Positions 38,032-47,668 of a DNA stretch of 64,000 bases are shown in pieces. The position numbers and the translations under genes are program-made. The DNA is from Rheinheimera sp. SA_1 (lineage in GTDB: Bacteria; Pseudomonadota; Gammaproteobacteria; Enterobacterales; Alteromonadaceae). The DNA is taken from contig NZ_LXWK01000015.1 of assembly GCF_001669775.1 (NCBI RefSeq), forward strand, positions 496,001 through 560,000, in the 5' to 3' direction. The number at the start of each line of letters is the position of its first letter. Position 1 is the first letter of the stretch. A model generated the notes under the pieces. That model was not told the DNA's origin. It searched no databases and saw only the letters and a program-made list of their open reading frames with translations.

Positions 38032-39966
38032 TCACGCATAATAATCGACCATTCGGTCAGACACTCGGACTATCGCCTGCTGCTGCAAGGGTTCGTCGCC
38101 GGTGTCTAGCCCCTGATCCAGCCCCTGATTACGTTCGCGGGTCTGGCGTTGTTCCGCAGAACCTTCACGCTGCTGACTGACCTCGCCCTGAGTCAGCTCA
38201 ATTCCCTGCTCTTCCAACATTTCCCGCAGCCGCGGCATCTGTTGCTCTAATGCTTCTTTGGCGCCGGCTTGTTGCACCACAAATTGCACTGACAGCTGCT
38301 CTTGTTGCAACTGGACTTTAATCTGCATGCTGCCCAGTTCTTCCGGCGCTAACTTAATCTCGGCACTGTGGATTTTCTGATTTACCTGAAACATCACCCG
38401 TTCTTTCAGTTGAGTTGCTGCAGAAGGCTCCAGTAAATTCAGCGCTGGCTGTTCATTGCTATGGACGCTGTCATTCAGCTTTGCCGCAAACAACTGAGAA
38501 GCCGCTTGTTGTTGCTGCTGACCGGTTGATGAGCCCATCGCTCCACCACTGTTGATTGGCCGATCTGTTTGCAGCAGTGTGTTAAAAGCAATAGGTGCGT
38601 CGGCATGGCTGCCTGGAAGTATCTGATTAAGCTCAGCAAACTTTTGTGGCTGTTGTGCTGCCAGATCCTGCAGTGGCTGCTGCGTCTGCTCAGCTTGCAA
38701 CAGTTGTTTCTGCACTATGGCTGCAGCGGCATTCGCGGCTTTTTGAAACTGGGCAAAACTCTGCGGGGCATTTTTAGCTGATGGCGCTGCCGATGCAGAT
38801 TCTGTGACTAAAGCGCTGAGTGCTTTGACGTCCGGACCAACCTCAATTGGCAACTCGACGTCAACCGGTGCTGTTGCCGAATTCTTCGCACCTTTGCCAT
38901 CAGCCTGGCTCAGTTGACCGGCAACTGTCTCAGCCGATATCTGCAACTGAGTTGGCTGACTCGTTGTTGCTGCGCTGCCAGTGGCAACTTGTTGTGCTGT
39001 GCCTGAGCTAACATCGGCGGCATGCTGATCGCCGGATCCGGCAACCAGGGTTTGCAAATGTGGTTGTTCAGATTTAACCAGTTCCCGCACACTCATTTGC
39101 TCAGATGGTAATTTAGTAAGACGACTGCTGTCTGTGGTGGCAGGTTCACCGGCATTGAGCGCAATGTCCATATTCCCTGTGATTGCTTTGCCTTTGGTAT
39201 CCTGCTGTCCTTCAGTGGTATTCAACAGTGTGGTATCAGACAGAGCTTTTGCAATGTCACCGGAGCTTGCCAATTCTTTGCCAAAACCCAATTTTTGTTC
39301 TTCTGCCAGACGTTCACTGGTTTCAGTTGTTTGCCCGGCGATTGCCGTTGCGGGATCAGCCCCGGCCGCGGCTTTTTCAGTCGCTGCCACGCCCAATAGC
39401 TCTGCAGCCAGCATTTCTGCCGATGTGAAACCAGCGTCATGAGTGGCGGCTGTAGACTGTTTCGAAGATTGAGATAAAATGTCATTAAAATCATGTGATT
39501 GACTGATAATCGCCAACCATGGATTCGAGCTGCCTGTTTGCTCTGCGTCAAAATCTGCATCAGCATCGGGCTCGATTGTGACTCCAGCCTGACGGGTCAC
39601 ATCGGTTGGTACTCCCACTGTGACATCAAGCGTGGCTCCGGATGTCGCAATGGCTGCGTTATCGGTGTTATTTGCTGCGTCAGTTGCATCTTTGCTCGCC
39701 GCCACTGCAGCTTTTGCTTTATCAGCCAGGGTTTGTTCGGCAGTTTTTGCTTGCTTCGTCAATAAAGCGGCAACTTCCTGCCCGGCTTTGTTGTCGGCTC
39801 CGGCAGCTTTTTCTGCTTCTTTTTGCTGGTCTTGTTGGCTTAACTCAGCCCCCAACAATTCACTGAATTCAGCGTCTTCGTCGCCTGCATTCTGGCGCCG
39901 GGTCTCGTCAGTGGCAACTTTGCCGCTGTCTGCAGATAAAAGCTGAAATGACTTATCAATATGCAT
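38032..39966 (-). CDS. fliK: Flagellar hook-length control protein FliK
   Basis: Secreted ruler that measures the hook and triggers the export switch at FlhB. About 644 residues: a long Ala/Gln/Thr-rich low-complexity N-terminal part, then the conserved C-terminal domain near residues 540-600 (LKERVMFQVNQKIHSAEIKLAPEELGSMQIKVQLQ without the break). I chose the ATG at 39964-39966 (MHIDKSFQLL), which has GGAG six bases upstream; the open frame extends 132 bases further. The low-complexity region explains the many long open frames on other strands here. Confidence 0.9.
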   Translation of the reverse strand: MHIDKSFQLLSADSGKVATDETRRQNAGDEDAEFSELLGAELSQQDQQKEAEKAAGADNKAGQEVAALLTKQAKTAEQTLADKAKAAVAASKDATDAANNTDNAAIATSGATLDVTVGVPTDVTRQAGVTIEPDADADFDAEQTGSSNPWLAIISQSHDFNDILSQSSKQSTAATHDAGFTSAEMLAAELLGVAATEKAAAGADPATAIAGQTTETSERLAEEQKLGFGKELASSGDIAKALSDTTLLNTTEGQQDTKGKAITGNMDIALNAGEPATTDSSRLTKLPSEQMSVRELVKSEQPHLQTLVAGSGDQHAADVSSGTAQQVATGSAATTSQPTQLQISAETVAGQLSQADGKGAKNSATAPVDVELPIEVGPDVKALSALVTESASAAPSAKNAPQSFAQFQKAANAAAAIVQKQLLQAEQTQQPLQDLAAQQPQKFAELNQILPGSHADAPIAFNTLLQTDRPINSGGAMGSSTGQQQQQAASQLFAAKLNDSVHSNEQPALNLLEPSAATQLKERVMFQVNQKIHSAEIKLAPEELGSMQIKVQLQQEQLSVQFVVQQAGAKEALEQQMPRLREMLEEQGIELTQGEVSQQREGSAEQRQTRERNQGLDQGLDTGDEPLQQQAIVRVSDRMVDYYA

Positions 39967-40082
39967 GCTGACTCCGGGTCGAATAAGTGGCAGAAGCTCA
40001 GCTGCCGCTGGTTGTCGTAATATTTTTTTGATACTAGTTTCGATACTACAGCTAAACGATTTACACTCTATTCGAAAACCAT

Positions 40083-40097
40083 TCAAAAACTGCGCCA
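40083..40097 (-). promoter_or_regulatory. Weak sigma-54-like promoter upstream of fliK
   Basis: Minus-strand TGGCGC-N5-TTGA in the 153-base gap between fliJ and fliK resembles the RpoN consensus, but the -12 element reads GA instead of the usually essential GC. No FleQ-type palindrome is seen nearby. It may be inactive. Confidence 0.25.
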
Positions 40098-40119
40098 CAA
40101 TCCTGCAGTGTCACGGATT

Positions 40120-40572
40120 TCAGTGCTCTGCCGCCTGCAACCGGCGGAAAAACTGTTGCGTGGCCATTTCGTCCAGCATCTTTTGTTCTTGTTTTTGTGC
40201 CCGGACATAACCAGCCTGCAGCTCTTTATCAATCAATAAATCCAGTGCTTTACGCTTCTTTTGCATTGTGAGCCAGGCGGTGCGGCGCATTTCAACAACA
40301 CGTTGCGCTTGTTGCACCTGCATATTTTGCTGCGTCAACGCCTGATCCAGTTTGGTGATGAAATTCAGGTACTGGTTAAATTGCCGGCTGGCGATGCCTT
40401 CAGCACCGCGCTGTTGACTCTGCCGGATATAGTCGGTGCGATAGTTTGCCAGGCCGGTATATTTATCTGCCGCCAGCTGTGCAAACTGGTGCGCCTGCAC
40501 AAATTGCGCCTGCAGTTTTTCTTCTTTTTCCAGCTGAACTTTCGCCAGCAATTGCAGTTGTTTTAATGCCAT
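40120..40572 (-). CDS. fliJ: Flagellar export chaperone FliJ
   Basis: A 150-residue, almost wholly helical and glutamine-rich protein that forms a coiled coil and sits in the FliI ATPase ring as a central stalk. The ATG is two bases after the fliI stop. Sequence similarity in this family is low, so the call rests on length, coiled-coil character (KVQLEKEEKLQAQFVQAHQF and on) and position between fliI and fliK. Confidence 0.88.
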   Translation of the reverse strand: MALKQLQLLAKVQLEKEEKLQAQFVQAHQFAQLAADKYTGLANYRTDYIRQSQQRGAEGIASRQFNQYLNFITKLDQALTQQNMQVQQAQRVVEMRRTAWLTMQKKRKALDLLIDKELQAGYVRAQKQEQKMLDEMATQQFFRRLQAAEH

Positions 40573-40574
40573 GC

Positions 40575-41927
40575 TCAGAATCCTCTACCGGCCGGGATCA
40601 GGCCTGCCAGACCCGTTAAGCTGTCGTCGTAAGGCACAACTTCCGTCATGCCTTGTTGCAGAAATTTATTGATCCGTGGCATCAGACTAATTGCCTGATC
40701 CAGCATCGGATCCGAACCTTTGACATAAGCACCGATGGCAATCAGGTCTTTGCTTTGACTGAAACTGGCATAGAGCTGTTTAATGTTTCGGGCCAATAAT
40801 TGATGTTCCATACTGGTGACTGCCGGCATCACCCGACTAATTGAACGTTCAATATCAATCGCCGGAAAATGGCCACTGTCGGCAAGCTGGCGCGAAAGCA
40901 CGATGTGGCCGTCTAAAATGGCCCTGGCAGCATCGGCAATCGGATCCTGTAAATCATCGCCTTCCGAGAGCACAGTATAAAAAGCAGTTATAGAACCTTG
41001 GCCTTCAGCACCGTTGCCTGCCCGCTCAACCAGCGCAGGTAATTTCGCAAACACTGACGGCGGGTAGCCTTTGGTGGCCGGTGGTTCGCCCACGGCCAAA
41101 GCAATTTCCCGCTGCGCCTGGGCATAGCGGGTAATGGAATCGAGCAGCAGCAACACATCCAGGCCCTGATCGCGGAAATATTCCGCCACCTGTACAGCGG
41201 TTTCACAGCCTTTGAGGCGCATTAAAGGTGATACATCGGCTGGCGCAGCAACGACCACTGAACGACTACGACCGACATCACCGAGAATTTCGTCGATAAA
41301 TTCTTTTACTTCCCGGCCCCGTTCGCCAACCAGCCCGACCACAATCACGTCTGCGGCGGTACCGCGGGTCATCATGCCGAGCAACACCGATTTACCAACA
41401 CCGGAACCGGCAAATAAACCCATCCGTTGGCCTTTGCCGACGGTGATAATGCTGTTGATCGCGCGTACACCAACATCCAGCGGTTGCTTGATGGGGCGGC
41501 GCTGTAATGGGTTAATGGGTGGTTTTTTACCTTTACTGAATTCATTGGCAAGCACCGGGCCTTTACCGTCCAGTGGTTTACCGGCGCCATCAATCACCCG
41601 GCCGAGCAGCGCCATACTTAACGGCACGCCGCGGTGATCCTGCAGTGGGGTGACACGTGCTCCCGGCACAACACCGGTGACGTCGTCTTTGGGCATCAGG
41701 AAAATCCGATCTTTAGCAAAACCAACCACTTCTGCTTCCAGCAGGCCGTTCGCTGTTTCAACGACACAAGTTTGGCCGATCGCCGCCGAACAGCCGGTTG
41801 CTTCCAAAGTCAGGCCAACCACCCGCACCAGACGACCAGCAACCACCGGCCGGTTTGGTTTAATATATTGTTGTTGCAGCGCGAGGCGCTCTGCCAAAGT
41901 CGTTGGGTTGGTCGTCGCACTGGTCAT
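40575..41927 (-). CDS. fliI: Flagellum-specific export ATPase FliI
   Basis: Hexameric ATPase that powers export of flagellar proteins, related to F1 beta. The 450-residue protein has the P-loop [17 protein letters not shown], the catalytic glutamate region [14 protein letters not shown], the Walker B-like [36 protein letters not shown] signature in consecutive parts, and the C-terminal helical domain. All catalytic motifs are intact. It follows fliH by 27 bases. Confidence 0.97.
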   Translation of the reverse strand: MTSATTNPTTLAERLALQQQYIKPNRPVVAGRLVRVVGLTLEATGCSAAIGQTCVVETANGLLEAEVVGFAKDRIFLMPKDDVTGVVPGARVTPLQDHRGVPLSMALLGRVIDGAGKPLDGKGPVLANEFSKGKKPPINPLQRRPIKQPLDVGVRAINSIITVGKGQRMGLFAGSGVGKSVLLGMMTRGTAADVIVVGLVGERGREVKEFIDEILGDVGRSRSVVVAAPADVSPLMRLKGCETAVQVAEYFRDQGLDVLLLLDSITRYAQAQREIALAVGEPPATKGYPPSVFAKLPALVERAGNGAEGQGSITAFYTVLSEGDDLQDPIADAARAILDGHIVLSRQLADSGHFPAIDIERSISRVMPAVTSMEHQLLARNIKQLYASFSQSKDLIAIGAYVKGSDPMLDQAISLMPRINKFLQQGMTEVVPYDDSLTGLAGLIPAGRGF

Positions 41928-41954
41928 GAAAGTCCCTGCAAGCTCGCGCCTGCG

Positions 41955-42860
41955 TCAATCTTCTGCCGCCTGTTCAGGCTTGATAGCGGGTTCTTGCAAA
42001 AAATGCTCCAGACTGCTTTGCAGCCGGGTTTTTAACGTGCGGTCGACGCTGGATTCGGTACTTTCCACCCGGCAATCGCCGCGTTCCAGTGCCGGTTCAC
42101 TGCGGATTTGCCACAACCGCTCACTGATTTCTTCAGGGCTGTAATGCTGCTGAATAACGGCGACATCCGCTGGATGGAGTTTGATAATTAGTTTGTCTGC
42201 CTGATAAGGCAGAGCATCCACCGCTTCACGCAGCGTATTCAGGATGCACTGTGGATTGGTTTTAACTTCAACCCCAATCACCGCTTGCGCCATTTGTAAC
42301 GCTAAATTCAGTAAGGATTGTTCAACTTCGGCATCCACTTTTTGCAGTGGTTGCTGTAGCTGGTCGATAAGCACCTGCAGCTGTGCAAGCTGATCGCGAA
42401 TTAACTGCTCGCCTTCGCTCAAACCCAGTTTTTTTCCTTCAGCCTGGCCTTGTTGCAGACCATCCTGATAACCCTGCTCACGACCTTCACTATAACCCTG
42501 GCCAAAGCCTTCTTCTTTGCCCTGACTGATCCCCTCATCAAAGGCTGCCTGGCGGATTTGTTCGATATCGTCAGCTGTCAGCGGTTTGATAACAAGTTCT
42601 TCTTCATTTTTGGCCGACAAGCGTTCGCCCGGCTCCGGACGTTTTTTGTAAAGGGCATTGGTTTTGTACAAACTGGCGGGAGACACCACCGACATTGAAG
42701 GCTCTGCCGGCGCCGCAGTCGCTGAATTATTTGCAGGTGCGGTTTTCGCAACTGGTTCGTCCTCACTGATCCGCAGCGGCTTGTCCCAATCGTTCAAAAT
42801 GTCCATTACTCCTGGGTCGGGCTTAAATGGCCGGTTTTGTTGAAACATATTTGTTGTCAT
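41955..42860 (-). CDS. fliH: Flagellar export regulator FliH
   Basis: Negative regulator and stator of the FliI ATPase. The 301-residue protein has a variable N-terminal part, then the GxxxG-rich helix typical of FliH (GISQGKEEGFGQGYSEGREQ and QDGLQQGQAEGKKLG) and a C-terminal domain related to the delta subunit of F-ATPases with VIGVEVKTNPQCILNTLREAV. No strong ribosome binding site is seen at the ATG, and the 95-base gap to fliG holds no clear promoter. Confidence 0.93.
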   Translation of the reverse strand: MTTNMFQQNRPFKPDPGVMDILNDWDKPLRISEDEPVAKTAPANNSATAAPAEPSMSVVSPASLYKTNALYKKRPEPGERLSAKNEEELVIKPLTADDIEQIRQAAFDEGISQGKEEGFGQGYSEGREQGYQDGLQQGQAEGKKLGLSEGEQLIRDQLAQLQVLIDQLQQPLQKVDAEVEQSLLNLALQMAQAVIGVEVKTNPQCILNTLREAVDALPYQADKLIIKLHPADVAVIQQHYSPEEISERLWQIRSEPALERGDCRVESTESSVDRTLKTRLQSSLEHFLQEPAIKPEQAAED

Positions 42861-42955
42861 TTATCACTGCTCAATGCTGACTACTGGCTTGCAAGGCCGG
42901 ATGATGCAACGTCTTTTTAAATCCCGCTGCAAAATCCGGTGCTGATCACTTTGAG

Positions 42956-43993
42956 TTACAGGAAGTCTTCGCCACCGCCACCGCCCAACATAATTTCGCC
43001 GGCATCGGCCAGACGGCGAGCCGTTGACAGAATTTCTTTCTGTGCAGTTTCCACTTCGCTGACGCGAACCGGGCCCATCGCTTCCAAATCGTCGGCCAGC
43101 ATTTCGGCGGCACGTTTGGACATATTTTTCAGAATTTTCTCTTTCAGGTTTTCGTCGGCGCCTTTTAAGGCTTTCATCAGTACATCTTGTTGCACTTCGC
43201 GCAAAATCGCCTGAATGGCACGGTCGTCCACTTCCAGTAAGTTTTCGAACACAAACATTAAGTCCTGGATTTGCTGCGCCATTTCTTCGTCGTGCTCGCG
43301 GATAGAATCCATCAACTGACCTTCGACGTTGGTATCGAGGTAGTTCATGATATCGGCAGCGGCTTTTAAGCCACCCATCTTCGCTGCCTGCGCACCGGCC
43401 TGACCGGCAAACTGTTTCTCCATGATCTCGTTTAATTCCTGCAGTGCCGCTGGTTGTACTTCTTCCAGGTTGGCGATACGCATTGTTAAATCGAGCCGGA
43501 CTTTTTCCGGGAACTGCGACAGAATTTCCGCCGATTGTTCCGGTTCCAGATAAGACAATACAATGGTTTGGATCTGCGGGTGCTCGTTGCGGATGATATT
43601 GGCAACCTGCTTCGAGTCCATCCATTTCAGCGAATCTAAGCCTTTGGCACCACCACCCAAAATAATCTGGTCGATTAAGTTTGATGCTTTTTCTTCACCC
43701 AATGCCGCCGTTAAGGCGCGGCGGATAAAGTCTTCACTCTGGAAGCCGATGGTACTAAAGTTCTGAATTTGTTCGATAAACAACCGATGCACTGCTGAAA
43801 TTTTCGCCTGGTTCAGATCTTCAATAGAAGCCATCGCCATACCGACTTTCTGCACCTGCTTCGGCTCTAAATGTTTCAGGATCTGGGCAGCATCCTCTTC
43901 TGACAAGCTCAGCAGCAGGATGGCGGCCTTTTCAACCCCATCTAATTTACCGACGTCAAAGGCCGGTTTTTGAGTGGTATCAACGTTACTCAT
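42956..43993 (-). CDS. fliG: Flagellar switch protein FliG
   Basis: C-ring protein that contacts both FliF and the stators. The 345-residue protein has the N-terminal FliF-binding domain (KAAILLLSLSEEDAAQILKHL), the middle domain with the EHPQ motif (IRNEHPQIQTIVLSYL) and the C-terminal torque helix with the charged DLMFVFENLLEVDDRAIQ segment. It overlaps fliF by 8 bases. Confidence 0.97.
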   Translation of the reverse strand: MSNVDTTQKPAFDVGKLDGVEKAAILLLSLSEEDAAQILKHLEPKQVQKVGMAMASIEDLNQAKISAVHRLFIEQIQNFSTIGFQSEDFIRRALTAALGEEKASNLIDQIILGGGAKGLDSLKWMDSKQVANIIRNEHPQIQTIVLSYLEPEQSAEILSQFPEKVRLDLTMRIANLEEVQPAALQELNEIMEKQFAGQAGAQAAKMGGLKAAADIMNYLDTNVEGQLMDSIREHDEEMAQQIQDLMFVFENLLEVDDRAIQAILREVQQDVLMKALKGADENLKEKILKNMSKRAAEMLADDLEAMGPVRVSEVETAQKEILSTARRLADAGEIMLGGGGGEDFL

Positions 43994-45701
43994 CTTCAGC
44001 TAACCAATTTTTCACGACCAGAGAGGAAAGTTCAGGTTCATTGGCAACCAATGCCCGCACCGCTTTTAACAAGTCTTCATCACCATGTAAGTCTGGCAGC
44101 ATCAAGGTACCATCGGCAGCAAAACCGACAGACTTGGCGTCAAACTCTTTACTCAGCATGTCGATAGTATCATCACCCAGGTCCAGGCCACGCGATAATG
44201 AATTTTCATCGTAAGAATCACTGGTATCTTCAGGGTAGATCAGTTTTTTGATCATTGGTTTCACGATGGCCATAATCAGCACGATAATCACCAGCGCCGC
44301 CAGCACCAACCGCATCATTTCCATAAACCAAGGCTGCTCGAATATTTCCAGTTTTTTCTCTTCCACCAGCGCTTCGCGGGTGAACGGTACTGAAACCACT
44401 TCAATAGTGTCACCACGCTGCACATCAAAACCAATACCACCTTGCAACAACCGGCGGATATTTTGCAGCTCAGCCTGTGCTCTGGCAGCTGGTTGAGCGG
44501 CTGCATCACCGACCGGAGGCGCCATTTTATAGTCCACCGCCACGGACACACTTAACCGTCTGATCACCCCAGATTGTTGGGTAGAATGGCTGATGGTGGT
44601 GTCAAGCTCATAGTTGCGGGTTGATTCTTTGCTGTTCCGCCCCGGAACTATCGGTGGATTGCCATCAGTAGCCTGTTCCGGAATATTGGAGTTTAGTGGT
44701 GGCTGATTGGACAATGCTCCTGGAATGCCCATCGAGCCGCCACCCACACTGTTTTCTTCAATGGTCATTTCACTGCGCACCGCTGGCAAATCTGGGTTAA
44801 AGCGTTTTTGCGTTTGTTCGGTGGTGGTGAAGTCCATCAGTAAATCGACTTGCGCTGTGTAGTTATCGATACCCAAAACCGGGATCAGGATAGAGTCAAT
44901 TTTCTGACGATATTCTTCTTCACGTTTTTGCTCAATTTCGTACTCACGGCGCGAGCGTGCCGAACTGGCATCTTGGGAACCACTATTCAGTAAACGGCCG
45001 TTTTGATCGGTCACCGTCACTTTGGCTGGTTCCAGCCCCTGCACCGCTGAAGCAACTAAATCGACAATGGCATCCACTTCACCATCTTTAATGGTTTTGC
45101 CACCTTTGGCCGTAATCATCACGGTGGCCGACGGCAGTTTTTCAGTGCGGGCAAAAATGTTTTCTTTCGGGATAGCCAGTAATACCCTGGCGCGGGCGAT
45201 GCTTTGGAACTCTTCAATAGTGCGGGCTAGTTGCTGCTCACGGCTGTGTTTTAACCGTTCCATTTCCAGTCGCTGACTGACACCAAAACCGCTGTCCTGC
45301 ATCAGAATATCATCACCGCTGTTACTTTCTGGTTGAATGCCGGCGCGGGTCAGACCCAATTTCAGATCCTGATAACGATCACCAGGCACCAGAATGACGT
45401 TCCCTTCCAACTTGTACGCGACTTTTTGCCCGTCAAGATAATCGAGATGTTGAATAAGTTCTGCAGTTTCGAAGGTGCCAAGTGGCCGCATTTCCGGCTC
45501 GCGTGCCCAGAGGATAATTAAAATGGCGATGGCAATACAAATGGTCAAAGCAACAATCAGCGTGACTTGCCGCACGATATCCATGCCGCCCATCGAGCCG
45601 AGGAAACCTGACTTTTGTTCCTGCTGACTTTGATCAGCCATTGGCGTATCGCTAAAGTCATTGCTGCTTAATGTCAGTTCAGTTGAGGTAGATTCAGCCA
45701 C
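43986..45701 (-). CDS. fliF: Flagellar MS-ring protein FliF
   Basis: Forms the membrane ring on which the motor is built. The 571-residue protein has an N-terminal span (VTLIVALTICIAIAILIIL), ring-building motifs in the periplasmic part (ARVLLAIPKENIFARTEKLPSATVMI), a second span near residue 465 (LVLAALVIIVLIMAIV) and a C-terminal FliG-binding tail. Start is GTG (45699-45701) with GGGGG eight bases upstream. It follows fliE by 13 bases. Confidence 0.96.
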   Translation of the reverse strand: MAESTSTELTLSSNDFSDTPMADQSQQEQKSGFLGSMGGMDIVRQVTLIVALTICIAIAILIILWAREPEMRPLGTFETAELIQHLDYLDGQKVAYKLEGNVILVPGDRYQDLKLGLTRAGIQPESNSGDDILMQDSGFGVSQRLEMERLKHSREQQLARTIEEFQSIARARVLLAIPKENIFARTEKLPSATVMITAKGGKTIKDGEVDAIVDLVASAVQGLEPAKVTVTDQNGRLLNSGSQDASSARSRREYEIEQKREEEYRQKIDSILIPVLGIDNYTAQVDLLMDFTTTEQTQKRFNPDLPAVRSEMTIEENSVGGGSMGIPGALSNQPPLNSNIPEQATDGNPPIVPGRNSKESTRNYELDTTISHSTQQSGVIRRLSVSVAVDYKMAPPVGDAAAQPAARAQAELQNIRRLLQGGIGFDVQRGDTIEVVSVPFTREALVEEKKLEIFEQPWFMEMMRLVLAALVIIVLIMAIVKPMIKKLIYPEDTSDSYDENSLSRGLDLGDDTIDMLSKEFDAKSVGFAADGTLMLPDLHGDEDLLKAVRALVANEPELSSLVVKNWLAEDE

Positions 45702-45714
45702 AGTTTATTCCCCC

Positions 45715-46050
45715 TTACACCGGCATCGACATGACTTCTTTATAAGCTTCCACCAGCTTATTCCGAATCTGCACTGTTGCTTCAAAAGCAATCGACGACT
45801 TTTGACCAGCAATCATCGCCTGCGCCAAAGACACATTTGGGTCACCCATTTCCACCGCAGTTGCCAGCGTATTGCTTTGCTTTTGCAGCCCATTGACGTT
45901 ATCAATGGCCTGTTTCAGTAAACTGGAGAAGTCCGATTGACTGCTGTTCTGAACCTGCATTTCCTGCGGGCGGATATCATTAGAAATGTTGCGGGCCTGA
46001 TTGGCATACGACTGCATTTCCTGAAATAAAGCGGCGCCTTTGATGTCCAT
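45715..46050 (-). CDS. fliE: Flagellar hook-basal body protein FliE
   Basis: Rod-to-MS-ring adaptor of 111 residues, first gene of the large fli operon. The conserved C-terminal half reads LAQAMIAGQKSSIAFEATVQ and then NKLVEAYKEVMSMPV, as in FliE. It stands behind a near-consensus sigma-54 promoter. Confidence 0.95.
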   Translation of the reverse strand: MDIKGAALFQEMQSYANQARNISNDIRPQEMQVQNSSQSDFSSLLKQAIDNVNGLQKQSNTLATAVEMGDPNVSLAQAMIAGQKSSIAFEATVQIRNKLVEAYKEVMSMPV

Positions 46051-46097
46051 TGCTGTTTACCTGTTGCGGTGGTGTAAAACCAGAATAAACAGATAAA

Positions 46098-46112
46098 GCA
46101 CAAGGCGTGCCA
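46098..46112 (-). promoter_or_regulatory. Sigma-54 promoter of the fliE operon
   Basis: Minus-strand TGGCAC-N5-GTGC differs from the RpoN consensus TGGCAC-N5-TTGC at one base and keeps GG-N10-GC. The predicted start at about 46086 gives a 35-base leader before the fliE ATG. A FleQ-box-like palindrome lies 44 bases further upstream. Confidence 0.85.
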
Positions 46113-46156
46113 CAATTTATTTGTTTACTTTCAGTTAGTTATGGATTTACTCGTCT

Positions 46157-46170
46157 GTCAAAAAGCTGAC
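46157..46170. promoter_or_regulatory. FlrA/FleQ-type enhancer box upstream of fliE
   Basis: GTCA-AAAAGC-TGAC is a perfect GTCA-N6-TGAC palindrome, which fits the FleQ box of Pseudomonas as I remember it (GTCA-N6-TGAC). It centres about 77 bases upstream of the predicted start, the usual place for a sigma-54 activator. The flrB promoter has a related box at the same distance. Confidence 0.6.
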
Positions 46171-46260
46171 AACTGATGTAGTGAACTGGAAGGGAGATGC
46201 TGAACCTTGATGATTACTTTAAGTTGATGCTAAAACAGAACGTGAAAAACAGTCTAAACC

Positions 46261-46293
46261 CAGCGAATGTTGATCATCCGCTGAGCGTTTTTT
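46261..46293 (+). terminator. Terminator-like hairpin facing flrC
   Basis: On the plus strand CAGCG-A-ATG pairs with CAT-C-CGCTG over a 5-base loop (46261-46283, one mismatch) and AGCGTTTTTTT follows. The genes on both sides run on the minus strand, so in this direction it would stop antisense RNA entering flrC; on the minus strand the hairpin lacks a good T run. Confidence 0.4.
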
Positions 46294-46312
46294 TACCACT
46301 GCCAAAAACTGT

Positions 46313-47668
46313 TTAAGCCGGTAACTGAATACCTGACTCGCGCATCCGTGCCAGTTTATATCTTAAAGTCCGGGCGCTGATGCCAAGCTTTTCTGCCACA
46401 TCTTTACGTCGATTGGCACAGGCGCGCATCGTTTCCAGGATGATCCGATGCTCCTGCTCGTAGACTTCTGATTTAAATACACTTAAATCCGGATCCAACG
46501 CTATCGACACCGGCTCGTCACCCTGCCAATCGCTGGAGCCAGAACCCAATTCCAGCAAAATGTCGTCGGCGGTAATGTCCGGCGCAGTGTGCACAATCAA
46601 TGCCCGTTGCATCACGTTATCCAGCTCGCGCACGTTGCCCGGCCAGTCGTGTTGCAATAATTTTCGCTGCGCGGCTGCGGTCAGGTTTGGCACCGGTTCG
46701 CCTTGCTGCTGGCAATGCCGCTCTAACAGATGCCGGCATAATGGCAATACGTCTTCGATCCGATCGGCCAGCGCCGACCAGGTCAGTGGAAACACGTTCA
46801 GGCGGTAAAATAAGTCTTCGCGGAATAGCCCTTGTTGCACGGTTTGGCGTAAATCACGGTTGCTGGTGGCAATCACCCGCACATCCAGTTTAATTGTTTT
46901 GCGACTGCCCAGCCGCTCCACTTCCCGCTCCTGCAACACCCGCAGTAACTTTGCCTGCAGGTTCAGATCCATTTCACTGATTTCATCCAGCAGAATAGTG
47001 CCGTGCTGCGCTTGCTCGAACTTGCCAGGGCAGGCCTGAATAGCACCGGTAAAAGCGCCTTTTTCGTAACCGAACAAGGTCGATTCCAGCATATTTTCCG
47101 GAATAGCGGCGCAGTTAATCGCAATAAATGGCCCTTCATGGCGCGGTGATTGTTGATGAATATACCGCGCCAACACTTCTTTGCCCGAGCCACTCGGTCC
47201 AAGCACCATCACGCTGGCATCAGAACGCGCCACTTTAGCCGCAAGTTTCACCAACTGCTGACTAATAGGTGCCGCTACAATCGGCTCAAAAGCAGCCACT
47301 TCATCCAAAGGCACATACCGGCTGACCATATTCACCAACACTTGCGGTGAAAAAGGTTTCGCCAGATAATCGACGGCACCCAAGCGGATGGCTTGTACCG
47401 CATCGTTAACCGTGGCATAAGCCGTCATCATCAATACCGGAATATTGTTGTAATTCAGTTTGATCGATTTAAGCAGCTCCAGGCCGGAAATACCGCCCAT
47501 TTGCACATCGCTAATCACCAGTCTGATTTTATGCTGCTTTAACAATTGCATCGCCTGCTCAGCGCTGTCCGCAGCAATCACCTGATACTGCGCCAGGCTT
47601 AATGTATCGACCAGTGCTTCACGCAACCCGGCGTCGTCTTCCACCACCAGAATTTTAGTGTGCTGCAT
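46313..47668 (-). CDS. flrC: Sigma-54-dependent flagellar response regulator FlrC
   Basis: NtrC-type activator of late RpoN-dependent flagellar genes. The 451-residue protein has a receiver domain (VVEDDAGLREALVDTL, phosphoacceptor in VISDVQMGGISG), an AAA+ domain with Walker A LGPSGSGKEVLARYI, the sigma-54-contacting GAFTGA loop, ILLDEISEMDLNLQAKLLRV, and a C-terminal Fis-type helix-turn-helix (RKDVAEKLGISARTLRYKL). It overlaps flrB by 14 bases, so sensor and regulator are co-translated. Confidence 0.95.
   Translation of the reverse strand: MQHTKILVVEDDAGLREALVDTLSLAQYQVIAADSAEQAMQLLKQHKIRLVISDVQMGGISGLELLKSIKLNYNNIPVLMMTAYATVNDAVQAIRLGAVDYLAKPFSPQVLVNMVSRYVPLDEVAAFEPIVAAPISQQLVKLAAKVARSDASVMVLGPSGSGKEVLARYIHQQSPRHEGPFIAINCAAIPENMLESTLFGYEKGAFTGAIQACPGKFEQAQHGTILLDEISEMDLNLQAKLLRVLQEREVERLGSRKTIKLDVRVIATSNRDLRQTVQQGLFREDLFYRLNVFPLTWSALADRIEDVLPLCRHLLERHCQQQGEPVPNLTAAAQRKLLQHDWPGNVRELDNVMQRALIVHTAPDITADDILLELGSGSSDWQGDEPVSIALDPDLSVFKSEVYEQEHRIILETMRACANRRKDVAEKLGISARTLRYKLARMRESGIQLPA

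Noticed and set aside
42864-43625. Minus-strand open frame of about 253 codons within fliG
   Set aside because: It is another frame of the intact fliG gene, with an Arg/Gly/Ser-rich composition typical of frame shadows.
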